Below are positions 23,113-31,445 of a stretch of DNA of 31,445 nt, piece after piece. Each line of letters starts with the position of its first letter. Position 1 is the first letter of the stretch. The notes beneath the pieces are model-generated. The model did no database searches. It worked only from the letters and a program-made list of their open reading frames with translations, and was not told the DNA's origin. Origin of the DNA: Chloroflexota bacterium (GTDB taxonomy: Bacteria; Chloroflexota; Anaerolineae; Anaerolineales; Anaerolineaceae). The stretch covers positions 1 to 31,445 of the forward strand of contig JAJUJY010000032.1 of the NCBI GenBank assembly GCA_029265085.1. Direction: 5' to 3'. The translations under genes and the position numbers were made by a program.

Positions 23113-23769
23113 TTAATCCTGCTTTCCGATCGCGGCCAACATCTGCACGGTCACCGTTTCGATAGACTGGCGGCCATCAATCTCTGCCAACAAATTGCGC
23201 TGGCTGTAGTACTCGATTAATGGAGCCGTCTGCTCCAGGTATACCCGGATGCGGCGTTCAACCGTGGCAGGTTGGTCGTCTTCCCGCTGGTACAGTTCCG
23301 ATCCGTCCACATCGCAGACGCCGGAAACTGCTGGCGGGTTAAATTTGGCGTGATAAACGTGCCCCTGGGCCTTGCAGGTCCAGCGGCCGCTTAAACGCTC
23401 GATAAGCTCTTCGGCCGGAACTGAGATATAAGGCACACAAACCACCTTACCATCCAGTTCTGCTAACATGACCGTTAATGCCTCGGCCTGTGCCGGAGTG
23501 CGAGGGAAGCCATCCAAGAGGGCGCCCTCCGCACAATCCGGCCGGCTTAAGCGTTCACGGATCATTGCAATGGTAACATCGTCCGGAACCAACTCACCGC
23601 GGTTCATAAAACCTTGGGCGAGCTTCCCCAGTTCCGTGTGGGCTTTCAAATTCTCACGGAAGATAAAACCGGAAGAAATATGAGCTAACCCAAGTTCTTT
23701 TGAGACAACCTGTGCTTGCGTACCTTTGCCAGCACCAGGAGGGCCTAAGAGGACAATGTACCGTGCCAT
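23113..23769 (-). CDS. adk: Adenylate kinase, long-LID form with incomplete zinc site
   Basis: Adk interconverts ATP plus AMP and 2 ADP. The 218-residue protein has the P-loop GPPGAGKGTQA, DGFPRTPAQAEAL and ERLSGRW. The LID domain is the zinc-type layout, but its ligands read C-x2-Q (CKAQG) and C-x2-D (CDVD). The second Cys of the standard Cys-Cys-Cys-Asp/Cys set is Gln, so zinc binding is doubtful. It starts 5 nt after secY and is part of the spc-type operon. Length is normal for long-form Adk. Confidence 0.97.
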   Translation of the reverse strand: MARYIVLLGPPGAGKGTQAQVVSKELGLAHISSGFIFRENLKAHTELGKLAQGFMNRGELVPDDVTIAMIRERLSRPDCAEGALLDGFPRTPAQAEALTVMLAELDGKVVCVPYISVPAEELIERLSGRWTCKAQGHVYHAKFNPPAVSGVCDVDGSELYQREDDQPATVERRIRVYLEQTAPLIEYYSQRNLLAEIDGRQSIETVTVQMLAAIGKQD

Positions 23770-23774
23770 GAGAC

Positions 23775-25121
23775 TTATCCTTTGATTAGATGATCATCGT
23801 AACCGTGCAGTTTGAGTTCGGTTTCAATGATGGTGAATGTATCACGCACCACACCGACCACAATCAGCAAACCGGCGGCGGAGATCAGGAACAAACCAGC
23901 ACTTCGTGCCGTTGCAGGCAAGAAAATGTTGGTAATGTACGGCATGACAGCCACAAAGCCCAGGAAGAGCGCGCCAGGCAGGGTAATGCGGCGCTGTACC
24001 TTGGTCAGGTATTTCTGGGTCGGTGCTCCACGTAAAACGCCTGGGATCTGGGCACCCTGTTTCTTCAGGTTTTCGCCGTAGTTCTGCTGTGCAAACAATA
24101 CGTCTGTATAGAAGAACGTAAAACCAACCACCATGAAGAAGTACAGGATGGAATACCAGGGGCTGTTCCCATTGAACGTGTTATACACGCCCGTTGAGAA
24201 TGTTTTCACCCAGGCTGTGGCAGAATTCATAAAATAACTGGCCACGATTGCCGGGAAGATCAAAATGGACTGAGCAAAGATCAAGGGGATCATACCAGCC
24301 ATATTGACCATCAACGGCAGATTGCTGCGCACGGGCATCGACATGCGATTGCCAACGCGACGGCCGGGGAAAAGCACCGGAACATTACGGCGACCTTGCT
24401 GTACATAAACGATCGCAAAGATCGTCAAAACCAGGATGGCCAGGATCAGCAAAGTGAGCCACCAGCCATTCTGTTGATCACTCCACAGGCTGATCAGGTT
24501 CGCCGGAATTCGAGAAACGATACCAGCAAAGATGATCAAGGAAAGACCCTGATTGGGAATGCCGTATTCAGAAATCAACTGACCAAGCCAGATACCGAAC
24601 ATCGTGCCCGCCATCATGCTGATGAGCGTAGTAACGGTGGGGATTAAGCTTGCACCAGTGAAACCGTAGGCATACGTCAGAACGTTGCTCCCGCCGGCCA
24701 TGGAGTTAAAGATATTGATTTGCCCGATCGCAGAAAGCAGCGCCATAGGAACGGTAGCGATGATCGTCCATTTTTCCATCCATTTCTGGCCCTCGCGCGG
24801 GTTATCCTTCAGCTTTCGTTCAAGCGCCGGAATAATCGGCACTAAAAGCTGGAGGATAATTTGCGCGGTGATGTAAGGATATACACCCATCGCCAGGATG
24901 GAGAAGTTTGAGATGGTGCCGCCCGAAAGCAAGTCCAGCAGACCAAACAGGGTTCCCGCAGCTCCAGGAGCCTGCACTACTTGTCTGATCACCTCGCGAT
25001 CAATGCCTGGAACAGGAACATTGGCAGCTAACCGGTAAATTACCAGCAGCAACAAGGTAATCAACAATTTTTTCCGAATATCTTCGGACTTCCAGAGGTA
25101 ACGCCATGCTGACCGCTTCAT
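23775..25121 (-). CDS. secY: Preprotein translocase subunit SecY
   Basis: SecY forms the membrane channel for Sec protein export. The 448-residue protein has about ten hydrophobic helices. The diagnostic TM2 region (GGTISNFSILAMGVYPYITAQII) is present, as are loops such as PVRSNLPLMVNMAGMIPLIFA and the C-terminal PGALFLGFVAVMPYI. N-terminal DIRKKLLITLLLLVIYRLAANVPVPGID is typical. It follows rplO by 25 nt and precedes adk by 5 nt, the usual spc order. Confidence 0.97.
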   Translation of the reverse strand: MKRSAWRYLWKSEDIRKKLLITLLLLVIYRLAANVPVPGIDREVIRQVVQAPGAAGTLFGLLDLLSGGTISNFSILAMGVYPYITAQIILQLLVPIIPALERKLKDNPREGQKWMEKWTIIATVPMALLSAIGQINIFNSMAGGSNVLTYAYGFTGASLIPTVTTLISMMAGTMFGIWLGQLISEYGIPNQGLSLIIFAGIVSRIPANLISLWSDQQNGWWLTLLILAILVLTIFAIVYVQQGRRNVPVLFPGRRVGNRMSMPVRSNLPLMVNMAGMIPLIFAQSILIFPAIVASYFMNSATAWVKTFSTGVYNTFNGNSPWYSILYFFMVVGFTFFYTDVLFAQQNYGENLKKQGAQIPGVLRGAPTQKYLTKVQRRITLPGALFLGFVAVMPYITNIFLPATARSAGLFLISAAGLLIVVGVVRDTFTIIETELKLHGYDDHLIKG

Positions 25122-25146
25122 GCGTGGATCTCCTTATAGAAGCTGA

Positions 25147-25602
25147 TTAAGCGATGATTTCCACTTTGCCACCCGCAGCCTCAATCTTGGCTTTGGCACC
25201 CTTGCTGACACGATGGACACGGACAGTCAACGGAACGTTGATTTCACCGCGGCCCAAAATGACCACAGGGTTGGTTGGCTTGTGAAGCATATTCATTTCC
25301 GCCAGGTTTTCAGGCGTCACTTCGCTGTTGGCAGCGAACTTTTCCACCAGATCTTCCAGATTGAGCTCATTGAATTCGACCTGGTTGGGTGGGGTGAAGC
25401 CTTCACCACGGATAAACGGTAAGCGGCGGTAGAAGGGCAGATTACCACCTTGGCGGTACAGGTGACCGCCCTCGCCAGAGCGTGAGCCCTGACCCTTGGT
25501 ACCACGACCGGCGGTTTTACCCTGACCGGCGCCCAGGCCACGGCCTACACGCTTGCGATTCTTTTTGGCGCCCTCATTTGGCATCAGATCATTCAGTTTC
25601 AT
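25147..25602 (-). CDS. rplO: 50S ribosomal protein L15
   Basis: This 151-residue L15 starts MKLNDLMPNEGAKKNRKRVGRG, followed by the Gly-rich GAGQGKTAGRGTKGQGSRSG and the globular C-terminus with VVILGRGEINVPLTV. L15 threads its basic N-terminal extension into 23S rRNA. It follows rpmD by only 2 nt and precedes secY. Length is normal. Confidence 0.97.
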   Translation of the reverse strand: MKLNDLMPNEGAKKNRKRVGRGLGAGQGKTAGRGTKGQGSRSGEGGHLYRQGGNLPFYRRLPFIRGEGFTPPNQVEFNELNLEDLVEKFAANSEVTPENLAEMNMLHKPTNPVVILGRGEINVPLTVRVHRVSKGAKAKIEAAGGKVEIIA

Positions 25603-25604
25603 TG

Positions 25605-25808
25605 CTATTCCTGCTCTTCCACTTTTACCAAATGATTCACTTTATTCAACATACCCCGCAGGGTGGGGGTATCTTCATGCACCACGGTCTGGTTCATGCG
25701 GCGCAGACCAAGTGCGCGCACGGTTGCCTTATGGCGAACCGAGTAACCAATCGCACTCTTCACCAGGGTGATGCGCAGCATCTTGGGGGTCTGGGTATTC
25801 TCAGGCAT
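25605..25808 (-). CDS. rpmD: 50S ribosomal protein L30
   Basis: This 67-residue L30 shows [38 protein letters not shown], the whole family fold. I chose ATG 25808 (MPENTQTPK) over a longer frame because GGAGG lies 4 nt upstream. Its first 8 nt overlap the end of rpsE, so translation is coupled. It is slightly longer than E. coli L30 (59) at both ends. Confidence 0.95.
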   Translation of the reverse strand: MPENTQTPKMLRITLVKSAIGYSVRHKATVRALGLRRMNQTVVHEDTPTLRGMLNKVNHLVKVEEQE

Positions 25809-26331
25809 TCTTCCTCCGCTCCCAGAAGGGCATAACTTCATTCACAGATTTACCGCGGTCGGCGGCAACCTTTTCCGGAGCCTTGAGATCATTCAATGCC
25901 GCGAAAGTAGCTTTCACAACGTTTAACACGTTGGCGCTGCCCATCGATTTGGTCAGGATGTCGCGCACACCGGCTGCTTCCAACACAGCGCGCACACCAC
26001 CAGCCGCGATAACACCAGTACCAGCAGACGCGGGCTTCAGTAAAACAACTGCACCAGCGACTTTACCAGTAACCTCATGCGGGATTGTCGTCCCTAAAAC
26101 GGGGACATTCTGCATGTTTTTGTGAGCACGTTCAGTGGCTTTGCGCATGGCATCGGGAACTGCGTTCGCCTTACCAATACCCAGGCCAACATTCCCGTGG
26201 TTGTCGCCAGCCACTACCGTCACACGGAACTGGAAGCGGCGGCCACCTTTCACAACCTTTGCCACACGCGCAATTTCAATTACGCGCTCATCGTATTGTG
26301 ACTCTAAACCTTGAAATTCGGTCATTTCCAT
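25801..26331 (-). CDS. rpsE: 30S ribosomal protein S5
   Basis: This 176-residue S5 has [52 protein letters not shown] (dsRBD-like fold), then PAPAGTGVIAGG-type [33 protein letters not shown]5 lies near the mRNA entry and influences decoding accuracy. ATG at 26331 has GAGG 7 nt upstream. It follows rplR by 31 nt and overlaps rpmD by 8 nt. Confidence 0.97.
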   Translation of the reverse strand: MEMTEFQGLESQYDERVIEIARVAKVVKGGRRFQFRVTVVAGDNHGNVGLGIGKANAVPDAMRKATERAHKNMQNVPVLGTTIPHEVTGKVAGAVVLLKPASAGTGVIAAGGVRAVLEAAGVRDILTKSMGSANVLNVVKATFAALNDLKAPEKVAADRGKSVNEVMPFWERRKNA

Positions 26332-26362
26332 AGTCAGGCCTCAACTTTTGCTTTTTGCTAAC

Positions 26363-26728
26363 CTAGAAATCCAGGCCAGCTTCGCGGGCTGCATCCGCCA
26401 GGTTTTTCACCCGGCCAATGTATCGAAAACCACCGCGGTCGAAGACGACCTTAGTGATGCCCTTGTCTTTGGCACGCTGTGCAACCATCTGACCGACCAG
26501 GCGAGCCTGTTCATTCTTGGTCAGGCCGTTCATCTTTTCGCGCAGTTCGTGATCAACCGAAGAAGCGGCGGCCAACGTGTGGCCAGCTTCATCATCAATC
26601 ACCTGAGCGTAGATTTCGGCCAGGCTGCGATAGACACACAGCCGCGGGCGGTCCGGAGTACCGGCGATGTATTTACGCACGCGCTTGTGCCGTCGTTCTC
26701 TTGCTTCAGATCGCGTTAACTTTGCCAT
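26363..26728 (-). CDS. rplR: 50S ribosomal protein L18
   Basis: This 121-residue L18 has [50 protein letters not shown] and ends [29 protein letters not shown], the standard 5S rRNA-binding protein of the central protuberance. Length is normal. It lies 9 nt past rplF and 31 nt before rpsE. Confidence 0.97.
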   Translation of the reverse strand: MAKLTRSEARERRHKRVRKYIAGTPDRPRLCVYRSLAEIYAQVIDDEAGHTLAAASSVDHELREKMNGLTKNEQARLVGQMVAQRAKDKGITKVVFDRGGFRYIGRVKNLADAAREAGLDF

Positions 26729-26737
26729 AAGTACTAC

Positions 26738-27286
26738 CTATTTCTTACCCTTACCGGCTTTACCAGCCTTGCGGCGGATCTTTTCACCGAGATAGTGGAT
26801 ACCCTTACCATGATAGGGCTCCGGCGGGCGGATCATGCGAATGTCCGCAGCGCACTGACCGACAACTTCGCGGTCAAAACCCATCACCTTCACCTGGCGC
26901 GCTTTTGTGTCCACTTCAAAGGTGATGCCCTTGGGAGGTTCCACAATAACGGGGTGAGAGTAACCGACAAATAATTTCAGGTTTGATCCGTCCATTTCGG
27001 GACGATAACCAACACCATCAATTTCCAAAACCTTGGTGAAACCAGCGCTGACGCCGGTAACCATATTTTGGATCAATGCACGAGTCATCCCATGCAGAGC
27101 ACGGACGGTAGGCGCATCAGAAGAGCGGGTTACTACAATGTTATTTTCTTCCACCGCAATATTCAGGGTGTTAGAAAATTCGCGCTTCAAATCGCCTTTC
27201 GGGCCAGCAATCTGCACCAGAGTACCGTCAATGCTGACTTTTACACCGGCTGGGACAACCACTGGTAAACGACCAATACGTGACAC
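26738..27286 (-). CDS. rplF: 50S ribosomal protein L6
   Basis: This 182-residue L6 begins MSRIGRLPVVVPAGVKVSIDGT and has the two L6 repeats; YSHPVIVEPPKGITFEV and RPPEPYHGKGIHYLGEKIRRKAGKAGK mark the C-terminal domain. L6 lies near the factor-binding centre by the sarcin-ricin loop. It follows rpsH by 26 nt in the normal spc order. Confidence 0.97.
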   Translation of the reverse strand: MSRIGRLPVVVPAGVKVSIDGTLVQIAGPKGDLKREFSNTLNIAVEENNIVVTRSSDAPTVRALHGMTRALIQNMVTGVSAGFTKVLEIDGVGYRPEMDGSNLKLFVGYSHPVIVEPPKGITFEVDTKARQVKVMGFDREVVGQCAADIRMIRPPEPYHGKGIHYLGEKIRRKAGKAGKGKK

Positions 27287-27312
27287 AGTTTACCTCCTTC
27301 GCATTCCCTGGG

Positions 27313-27726
27313 CTACCAAACCTTGACAAGGATCTCGCCGCCGACATTGAGCTGGCGAGCGCGTTGTCCGGTCATAACGCCCTTAGGAGTGGACAGGATC
27401 GCAGTACCCAGGCCAGAAAGTACCCAGGGGATATCCTGTTTGCGGGTATAAATCCGGCGGCCGGGGCGGCTTACACGGGTAATCCCGGTAATCACCGAGC
27501 GGCGCTGGCGGCGTTCACCGACGTATTTGAGCCGAACACGCAGTACGCGCTCAAATGGTTGGTCGCCATTAACAACCTCATAACTCTCGATGTACCCTTC
27601 TTCTTTGAGAATCCGGGCAATCTCTGCCTTGATATTCGAACTTGGCATCGCTACCATTGGCTGGCCATTCAGCAAGCCGTTGCGGATGCGTGTCAACATA
27701 TCAGCAATAGGATCATTCACACTCAT
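27313..27726 (-). CDS. rpsH: 30S ribosomal protein S8
   Basis: This 137-residue S8 starts MSVNDPIADMLTRIRNGLLNGQ and ends with RPGRRIYTRKQDIPWVLSGLGTAILSTPKGVMTGQRARQ. S8 binds helix 21 of 16S rRNA and in E. coli represses the spc operon. I did not identify an S8-like regulatory site here. It lies 18 nt after rpsN and 26 nt before rplF. Confidence 0.97.
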   Translation of the reverse strand: MSVNDPIADMLTRIRNGLLNGQPMVAMPSSNIKAEIARILKEEGYIESYEVVNGDQPFERVLRVRLKYVGERRQRRSVITGITRVSRPGRRIYTRKQDIPWVLSGLGTAILSTPKGVMTGQRARQLNVGGEILVKVW

Positions 27727-27744
27727 TGCTACCTCCGGCCTGGT

Positions 27745-27927
27745 CTACCAGGATGACTTGGTTACGCCGGGGATCTTGCCTTGGAGGGCAAGCTCACGGA
27801 AGCAGATACGGCACAACCCGAATCGGCGCATGTATCCACGCGGACGGCCGCAAAGTCGGCAGCGATTCCGAACCTGGACCTCGTACTTGCGTCGTTGTTC
27901 ACGATAAGCCATGCATTTCTTAGCCAT
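27745..27927 (-). CDS. rpsN: 30S ribosomal protein S14, zinc (type Z)
   Basis: This 60-residue protein is the short zinc form of S14, with ligands C-x2-C in [19 protein letters not shown] and C-x2-C ([10 protein letters not shown]). I chose ATG 27927 ([11 protein letters not shown]) over a longer frame; AGGG lies 6 nt upstream and the ATG begins 1 nt after the rplE stop. It is 60 residues, the typical length for this class, against about 100 for the zinc-free type. Confidence 0.96.
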   Translation of the reverse strand: MAKKCMAYREQRRKYEVQVRNRCRLCGRPRGYMRRFGLCRICFRELALQGKIPGVTKSSW

Positions 27928-27928
27928 A

Positions 27929-28471
27929 CTAACCCTTCCTGAATGGCATTCCAAGAAGCTCTAAGAGCTTCCGGGCCTGATCATCGGACTTGGCAGTCGT
28001 CACGACCGTGATTTCCATACCACGGACCTTATCCACCTTATCGTATTCGATTTCGGGGAAGATGATTTGCTCTCGCAGGCCCAGGGTATAGTTACCGCGA
28101 CCATCGAAGGCCTCGGCGGAAATACCGCGGAAATCGCGTACGCGTGGCAGAACAATGTTCATCAAGCGGTCTAAGAAAGACCACATGCGGTCGCCACGCA
28201 GCGTGACCATGGTACCAATTGCACGACCTTCGCGCAGTTTGAATGCCGCAATGCTTTTGCGGGCTTTGGTAATCACCGGCTTTTGCCCAGTGATCTTGGT
28301 CAGGTCGGAAACCGCAGCATCCAAAGCTTTTGGATTATCCAGGGCTTCGCCCATACCAATATTCACGACAACTTTTGTGACCCGCGGCACTTCCATTACG
28401 TTGGAAAGATTTAATTCCTTCTGCAGTGCAGCGACCACTTCGTTTTGATATTTATCACGTAAATAGTTCAT
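27929..28471 (-). CDS. rplE: 50S ribosomal protein L5
   Basis: This 180-residue L5 starts [20 protein letters not shown] and has [37 protein letters not shown] and [33 protein letters not shown]. It binds 5S rRNA and the P-site tRNA. ATG 28471 was chosen by homology; the open frame reaches further upstream into rplX, so the longer version is unlikely. rpsN starts immediately after its TAG. Confidence 0.97.
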   Translation of the reverse strand: MNYLRDKYQNEVVAALQKELNLSNVMEVPRVTKVVVNIGMGEALDNPKALDAAVSDLTKITGQKPVITKARKSIAAFKLREGRAIGTMVTLRGDRMWSFLDRLMNIVLPRVRDFRGISAEAFDGRGNYTLGLREQIIFPEIEYDKVDKVRGMEITVVTTAKSDDQARKLLELLGMPFRKG

Positions 28472-28490
28472 AGTTATGCTCCGCAGTGGA

Positions 28491-28826
28491 CTAATCGTCG
28501 ATGACAGCATCGCACTTTTTGCAAACCCGTTGTGCCTTGCCATCTTCCCCACGGGAGACACCAACCCGGGCGGTTTTTCCGCATTTTGGGCAAACCAGCA
28601 TCACATTGGAGATGTGAACCGGCGCTTCAAAGCGAACCTTACCGGGGGAAATTGTGCGGCCCTGAGCCTGAACCTGGCGTTGGTGCTTGGTGCGAACATT
28701 TACGCCCTGAACCACTACCGTGTTCTCTTTCGGCAGGACCTTGATGACCTCGCCGCGCTTGCCTTTATCGTCATCGCGGCCGCTGATCACCTCAACCGTA
28801 TCACCTTTATGAATTTTCACATCCAT
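28491..28826 (-). CDS. rplX: 50S ribosomal protein L24 with zinc-ribbon tail
   Basis: This 111-residue L24 has the KOW motif [42 protein letters not shown]. The C-terminal part has two CxxC pairs ([11 protein letters not shown] and CKKCDAVID), a zinc-ribbon-like tail. ATG 28826 (MDVKIHKGD) has GGAG 7 nt upstream and was preferred to a longer frame. L24 helps start 50S assembly. It lies 22 nt past rplN. Confidence 0.96.
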   Translation of the reverse strand: MDVKIHKGDTVEVISGRDDDKGKRGEVIKVLPKENTVVVQGVNVRTKHQRQVQAQGRTISPGKVRFEAPVHISNVMLVCPKCGKTARVGVSRGEDGKAQRVCKKCDAVIDD

Positions 28827-28848
28827 GTTTTCGCTCCACCTCAAGCCC

Positions 28849-29220
28849 TTAGATTACTTCCGGGGCCAGAGAAACGATCTTCATAAAGCCTTTTTCACGA
28901 AGCTCGCGAGCAACCGGGCCAAAGATACGGGTACCTTTGGGGTTCTGGCCATCGTTGTCCAGAATCACAGCCGCATTGTCATCAAAGCGGATGGTTGACC
29001 CATCTTCACGGCGCCATTCTTTTGCACAGCGCACGATCACTGCTTTGACCACATCGCTCTTCTTCACTGAACCTTGCGGAGCAGCTGATTTTACTGATGC
29101 GACGACTACATCGCCAACATAGCCGTAACGGCGGGTTGACCCACCCATCACGTGTATAACCAACAGCTCACGCGCTCCAGTATTATCCGCAACTTTAATT
29201 CGAGACTCTTGCTGGATCAT
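28849..29220 (-). CDS. rplN: 50S ribosomal protein L14
   Basis: This 123-residue L14 begins [44 protein letters not shown] and ends [23 protein letters not shown], both family signatures. L14 sits at the interface with the 30S. It starts 2 nt after rpsQ and precedes rplX by 22 nt. Confidence 0.97.
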   Translation of the reverse strand: MIQQESRIKVADNTGARELLVIHVMGGSTRRYGYVGDVVVASVKSAAPQGSVKKSDVVKAVIVRCAKEWRREDGSTIRFDDNAAVILDNDGQNPKGTRIFGPVARELREKGFMKIVSLAPEVI

Positions 29221-29222
29221 GA

Positions 29223-29504
29223 TTAAGCTCCTTCACCAGCAGACTCAGCTGCAAAAGGCTTTCCCTGGCGTTTGAGGATCGATGTGACAACCCAGCATTT
29301 CTCTTTGGAGATCGGTTGAGTTTCAACAATCATCACTTCGTCGCCAATTTCACAGCCCATTTCATCATGGGCTTTTACACGCTTGGAGGCGTGGACCACT
29401 TTCTTATACAGCGGGTGCTGATAAGTACGAGTGATCTCCACAACCACCGTTTTCATCATTTTGTTACTGGTTACAACACCAGTTAAGCGGCGCCGACTAT
29501 TCAT
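29223..29504 (-). CDS. rpsQ: 30S ribosomal protein S17
   Basis: This 93-residue S17 has [45 protein letters not shown] and [20 protein letters not shown], an OB-fold that binds 16S rRNA. It overlaps the 3' end of rpmC by 4 nt (ATGA), showing translational coupling. Length is normal. Confidence 0.97.
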   Translation of the reverse strand: MNSRRRLTGVVTSNKMMKTVVVEITRTYQHPLYKKVVHASKRVKAHDEMGCEIGDEVMIVETQPISKEKCWVVTSILKRQGKPFAAESAGEGA

Positions 29505-29713
29505 TTTTCACCTTCCCGCGCAGCAGCGTTTTCGCGCTGGCTCAAGATCGTCATATACCGTGCAATCAAGCGGCGGGTGATTTTCAACCGGCTGGTATCC
29601 GTTAACTGGCCGGTAACGACCTGGAAACGCAGGTTCATCAGTTCCTGACGGGCATCCGCCAGCTTTGCTTTCAATTCTTCAGTGGGCATCAGCCGAATTT
29701 GTTCCGTTTTCAT
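29501..29713 (-). CDS. rpmC: 50S ribosomal protein L29
   Basis: This 70-residue L29 is a helical hairpin: [49 protein letters not shown]. It overlaps rplP by 4 nt and rpsQ by 4 nt, so all three are coupled. L29 lies beside the exit tunnel where trigger factor and SRP dock. Length is normal. Confidence 0.97.
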   Translation of the reverse strand: MKTEQIRLMPTEELKAKLADARQELMNLRFQVVTGQLTDTSRLKITRRLIARYMTILSQRENAAAREGEK

Positions 29714-30141
29714 GCCGTTTCTCCTGTTGTCGATTCATGACGAGCAACCACTTTCGTCTTGATCGAGAACTTGTAGGAAGCCTGGTGCAAAGCATCAACG
29801 GCTATATCGGCAGGCAAACCACCAAGCTCGAACATAATGCGGCCGGGTTTCACTACTGCCACCCAGTATTCCACATTTCCTTTACCTTTACCCATACGGG
29901 TCTCTGGCGGTTTCTGTGTATAAGGATGGTCAGGGAAAATCCGGATCCAAACCTTTCCACGGCGGCGCATAGCGCGGACAATGGCGCGGCGGGCGGCTTC
30001 GATCTGGCGGGCGGTTACCCAACCGGGCTCTAAAGCCTGCAGACCAAATTCACCATAGGTCATTTCTGCCCCGCGCAGGGCTTTACCCCTCATATGGCCA
30101 CGTTGTTGCTTACGCCACTTTACACGTTTTGGCATCAACAT
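29710..30141 (-). CDS. rplP: 50S ribosomal protein L16
   Basis: This 143-residue L16 shows [101 protein letters not shown] 30141 (MLMPKR) is preferred over a longer frame, with GAGG 8 nt upstream. L16 lies by the A-site. It follows rpsC by 48 nt and overlaps rpmC by 4 nt. Confidence 0.97.
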   Translation of the reverse strand: MLMPKRVKWRKQQRGHMRGKALRGAEMTYGEFGLQALEPGWVTARQIEAARRAIVRAMRRRGKVWIRIFPDHPYTQKPPETRMGKGKGNVEYWVAVVKPGRIMFELGGLPADIAVDALHQASYKFSIKTKVVARHESTTGETA

Positions 30142-30189
30142 AGTAGCTACCTCTCTCGTATCGCCTGGGTTAATAACCCAGCGCAAGGT

Positions 30190-30867
30190 TTATTCACTGA
30201 CGTAAACACCTTCGGTGGACTCAGCTTTCTCTTCCACTCCGGGCAATACTTCACCTTTATAGACCCAGACCTTGATGCCGATTTGACCGTAGGTGGTCAG
30301 GGCTTCGGTCCGCGCAAAATCAATGTTCGCGCGCAGAGTCTGTAGGGGAACGCGACCTTCGCGAAGCCAGACGCTACGAGCCATTTCAGCACCGCTCAGG
30401 CGGCCAGCGACTTCGATCTTAATCCCTTGTGCTCCCTGGCGAATAGCCTGCTGCAAAGCGCGTTTCATTGCGCGGCGGTAGGCTACACGGCGAGTAATCT
30501 GGCCCGCAATGTTTTGCGCAACCAAGAATGCATCGCAATCCGGAGCTTTAATCTCTTTGATCTCGAGATCAATCTTTTTCTTCGTCAATGCTTCCAGATC
30601 CTGACGGATCTTCTTAACCGCCTCGCCTTTGCGGCCGATTAAGATACCGGGTTTAGCGGTATGGACGATGACTTTCACCTTACCAGGGAAGCGCTCGATC
30701 TCTACTTTCGCAACACCAGCTTTTTCAGCTAATTTGAAGATCAGTTTGCGAATTTCGAAATCCATGTGCAGTTGGTCGGCATACTCGGTACCTTCAGCGT
30801 ACCAGCGACCTTCCCATGGTTGGTGGACACCCAGACGAAACCCTATTGGATGAACTTTTCGACCCAT
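30190..30867 (-). CDS. rpsC: 30S ribosomal protein S3
   Basis: This 225-residue S3 shows [25 protein letters not shown], the KH domain with [29 protein letters not shown], and the C-terminal domain [44 protein letters not shown]3 lies at the mRNA entry and has helicase-linked residues. It follows rplV by 60 nt, in which a palindrome is found. ATG at 30867 has AGGAGAG upstream. Confidence 0.97.
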   Translation of the reverse strand: MGRKVHPIGFRLGVHQPWEGRWYAEGTEYADQLHMDFEIRKLIFKLAEKAGVAKVEIERFPGKVKVIVHTAKPGILIGRKGEAVKKIRQDLEALTKKKIDLEIKEIKAPDCDAFLVAQNIAGQITRRVAYRRAMKRALQQAIRQGAQGIKIEVAGRLSGAEMARSVWLREGRVPLQTLRANIDFARTEALTTYGQIGIKVWVYKGEVLPGVEEKAESTEGVYVSE

Positions 30868-30894
30868 AATCTCTCCTGGTGACTTTTTCTTGCC

Positions 30895-30925
30895 AGTCTG
30901 AGGATATCCTCAGATCGGCCAGACT
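30895..30925 (-). promoter_or_regulatory. Palindromic intercistronic element between rplV and rpsC
   Basis: CTGAGGATATCCTCAG (30898-30913) is a perfect 16-nt palindrome that folds as a 6-bp stem with an ATAT loop. An outer pair, AGTCTG (30895-30900) with CAGACT (30920-30925), competes for some of the same bases, so two alternative hairpins are possible. It lies 31-52 nt before the rpsC ATG. No T-run follows, so it is not a typical terminator. Confidence 0.4.
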
Positions 30926-30927
30926 AC

Positions 30928-31269
30928 TTACTCCTGCTCCCGCAGGATTACAGACACATGCGAGCTGCGGCGCAGCAAAGGCTTGAAGCGGCCGCGTGCC
31001 CCGAAGCGGCGCCACTTGCGGGTGGGTGCTTCATCGGCTGTAATCTTGTACACGAACAGGTCATCCCGATTGATGCCGAAGTTTTCTTCAGCATTTGCCA
31101 CTGCCGAAACCAGCAGTTTGCGAACGGGAGCAGCAGCGCTTTTCTGGGTAAACTGGAGAATATCCAGCGCTTCTGTTGCTTTTTTGCCGCGAACCAGGTC
31201 AATCACCAGGCGAACCTTTTGGGCCGAAATCGGGCAATTGCTTAATTGTGCACGAATATCGGAAGCCAT
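30928..31269 (-). CDS. rplV: 50S ribosomal protein L22
   Basis: This 113-residue L22 has IRAQLSNCPISAQKVRLVIDLVRGKKATEALDIL and NAEENFGINRDDLFVYKITADEAPTRKWRRFGARGRFKPLLRRSSHVSVIL. The hairpin tip (the macrolide-related loop) is the RRFGARGRFKPLLRR region. It begins 3 nt after the rpsS stop. Length is normal. Confidence 0.97.
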   Translation of the reverse strand: MASDIRAQLSNCPISAQKVRLVIDLVRGKKATEALDILQFTQKSAAAPVRKLLVSAVANAEENFGINRDDLFVYKITADEAPTRKWRRFGARGRFKPLLRRSSHVSVILREQE

Positions 31270-31272
31270 GGT

Positions 31273-31445
31273 TTACCTCTTGGTTGATTTTTCAGCAACA
31301 TGGCCACGGAAGTGACGCGTGGGTGCAAATTCACCCAAACGGTGTCCAACCATGTTCTCGGTGATGTAAATCGGCACATGCCGTTTACCATCATGCACGG
31401 CGATGGTGTGCCCCAACATCTGGGGGAAGATCACACTGGCACGAC
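31273..31445 (-). CDS. rpsS: 30S ribosomal protein S19 (partial, 5' end off the window)
   Basis: Only the last 57 codons are in the window. They read [21 protein letters not shown], then the conserved [26 protein letters not shown], and end EKSTKR followed by TAA at 31273. S19 in the head of the 30S subunit contacts S13 and helical rRNA. It is 3 nt from rplV, consistent with the S10 operon order (rplB-rpsS-rplV). Confidence 0.96.
   Translation of the reverse strand, partial: RASVIFPQMLGHTIAVHDGKRHVPIYITENMVGHRLGEFAPTRHFRGHVAEKSTKR

Noticed and set aside
1..31445. tRNA genes, CRISPR arrays, insertion sequences, prophage or defence genes
   Set aside because: I saw no cloverleaf-like sequence, no regular direct repeats with spacers, and no transposase, integrase, nuclease or toxin motifs.

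Overview
The window looks like part of a Chloroflexota chromosome, most likely class Anaerolineae. This placement rests on overall protein character, a complex I cluster with two NuoM genes, S10-spc-alpha ribosomal gene order continuing into truA-rplM-rpsI, zinc-type S14 and S4, and mid-range GC. It was made by eye, not by a search. Almost every gene lies on the minus strand; only tnaA and a following lipoprotein gene are on plus. I see no tRNA, rRNA, CRISPR array, insertion sequence or prophage gene.

Region 1 (1-10.4 kb, minus) is bioenergetic. Reading with transcription, the cluster is nuoA-nuoH-nuoJ-nuoK-nuoL-nuoM-nuoM-nuoN, then atpZ and the start of atpB (cut by the window edge). It encodes the membrane arm of complex I but none of the peripheral-arm subunits B, C, D, E, F, G or I. 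It has two NuoM genes, and NuoL has an unusually long C-terminal lateral-helix region. The second NuoM (2728-4200) has Leu where the TM7 pumping Lys is expected. A consensus-like promoter lies before nuoA. Another sits across the nuoN stop codon, so close to atpZ that its mRNA would be nearly leaderless.

Region 2 (10.5-15.9 kb) is accessory. It holds a two-TM protein of unknown function with a possible leaderless promoter, a doubtful small ORF, and a two-gene operon of a SHOCT-like membrane protein and a DUF4097 beta-repeat protein resembling YvlB/LiaX-type envelope-stress proteins. A very AT-rich divergent intergenic region follows. Then, on plus, come a tryptophanase (tnaA) preceded by a 23-codon Trp-containing leader ORF that overlaps its start, and a DUF3887 lipoprotein. 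A strong bidirectional terminator closes this segment.

Region 3 (15.9-31.4 kb, minus) begins with a YabN-type methylase-MazG fusion and then the ribosomal supercluster. In transcription order this is rpsS (partial)-rplV-rpsC-rplP-rpmC-rpsQ-rplN-rplX-rplE-rpsN-rpsH-rplF-rplR-rpsE-rpmD-rplO-secY-adk-map-rpmJ-rpsM-rpsK-rpsD-rpoA-rplQ-truA-rplM-rpsI. infA is missing from its usual place between map and rpmJ. Inverted-repeat elements lie between rpsM and rpsK and between rplV and rpsC. No wholly new multi-gene system is evident. The most unusual signals are the modified complex I, the possible tnaA leader peptide and the leaderless-type promoters.
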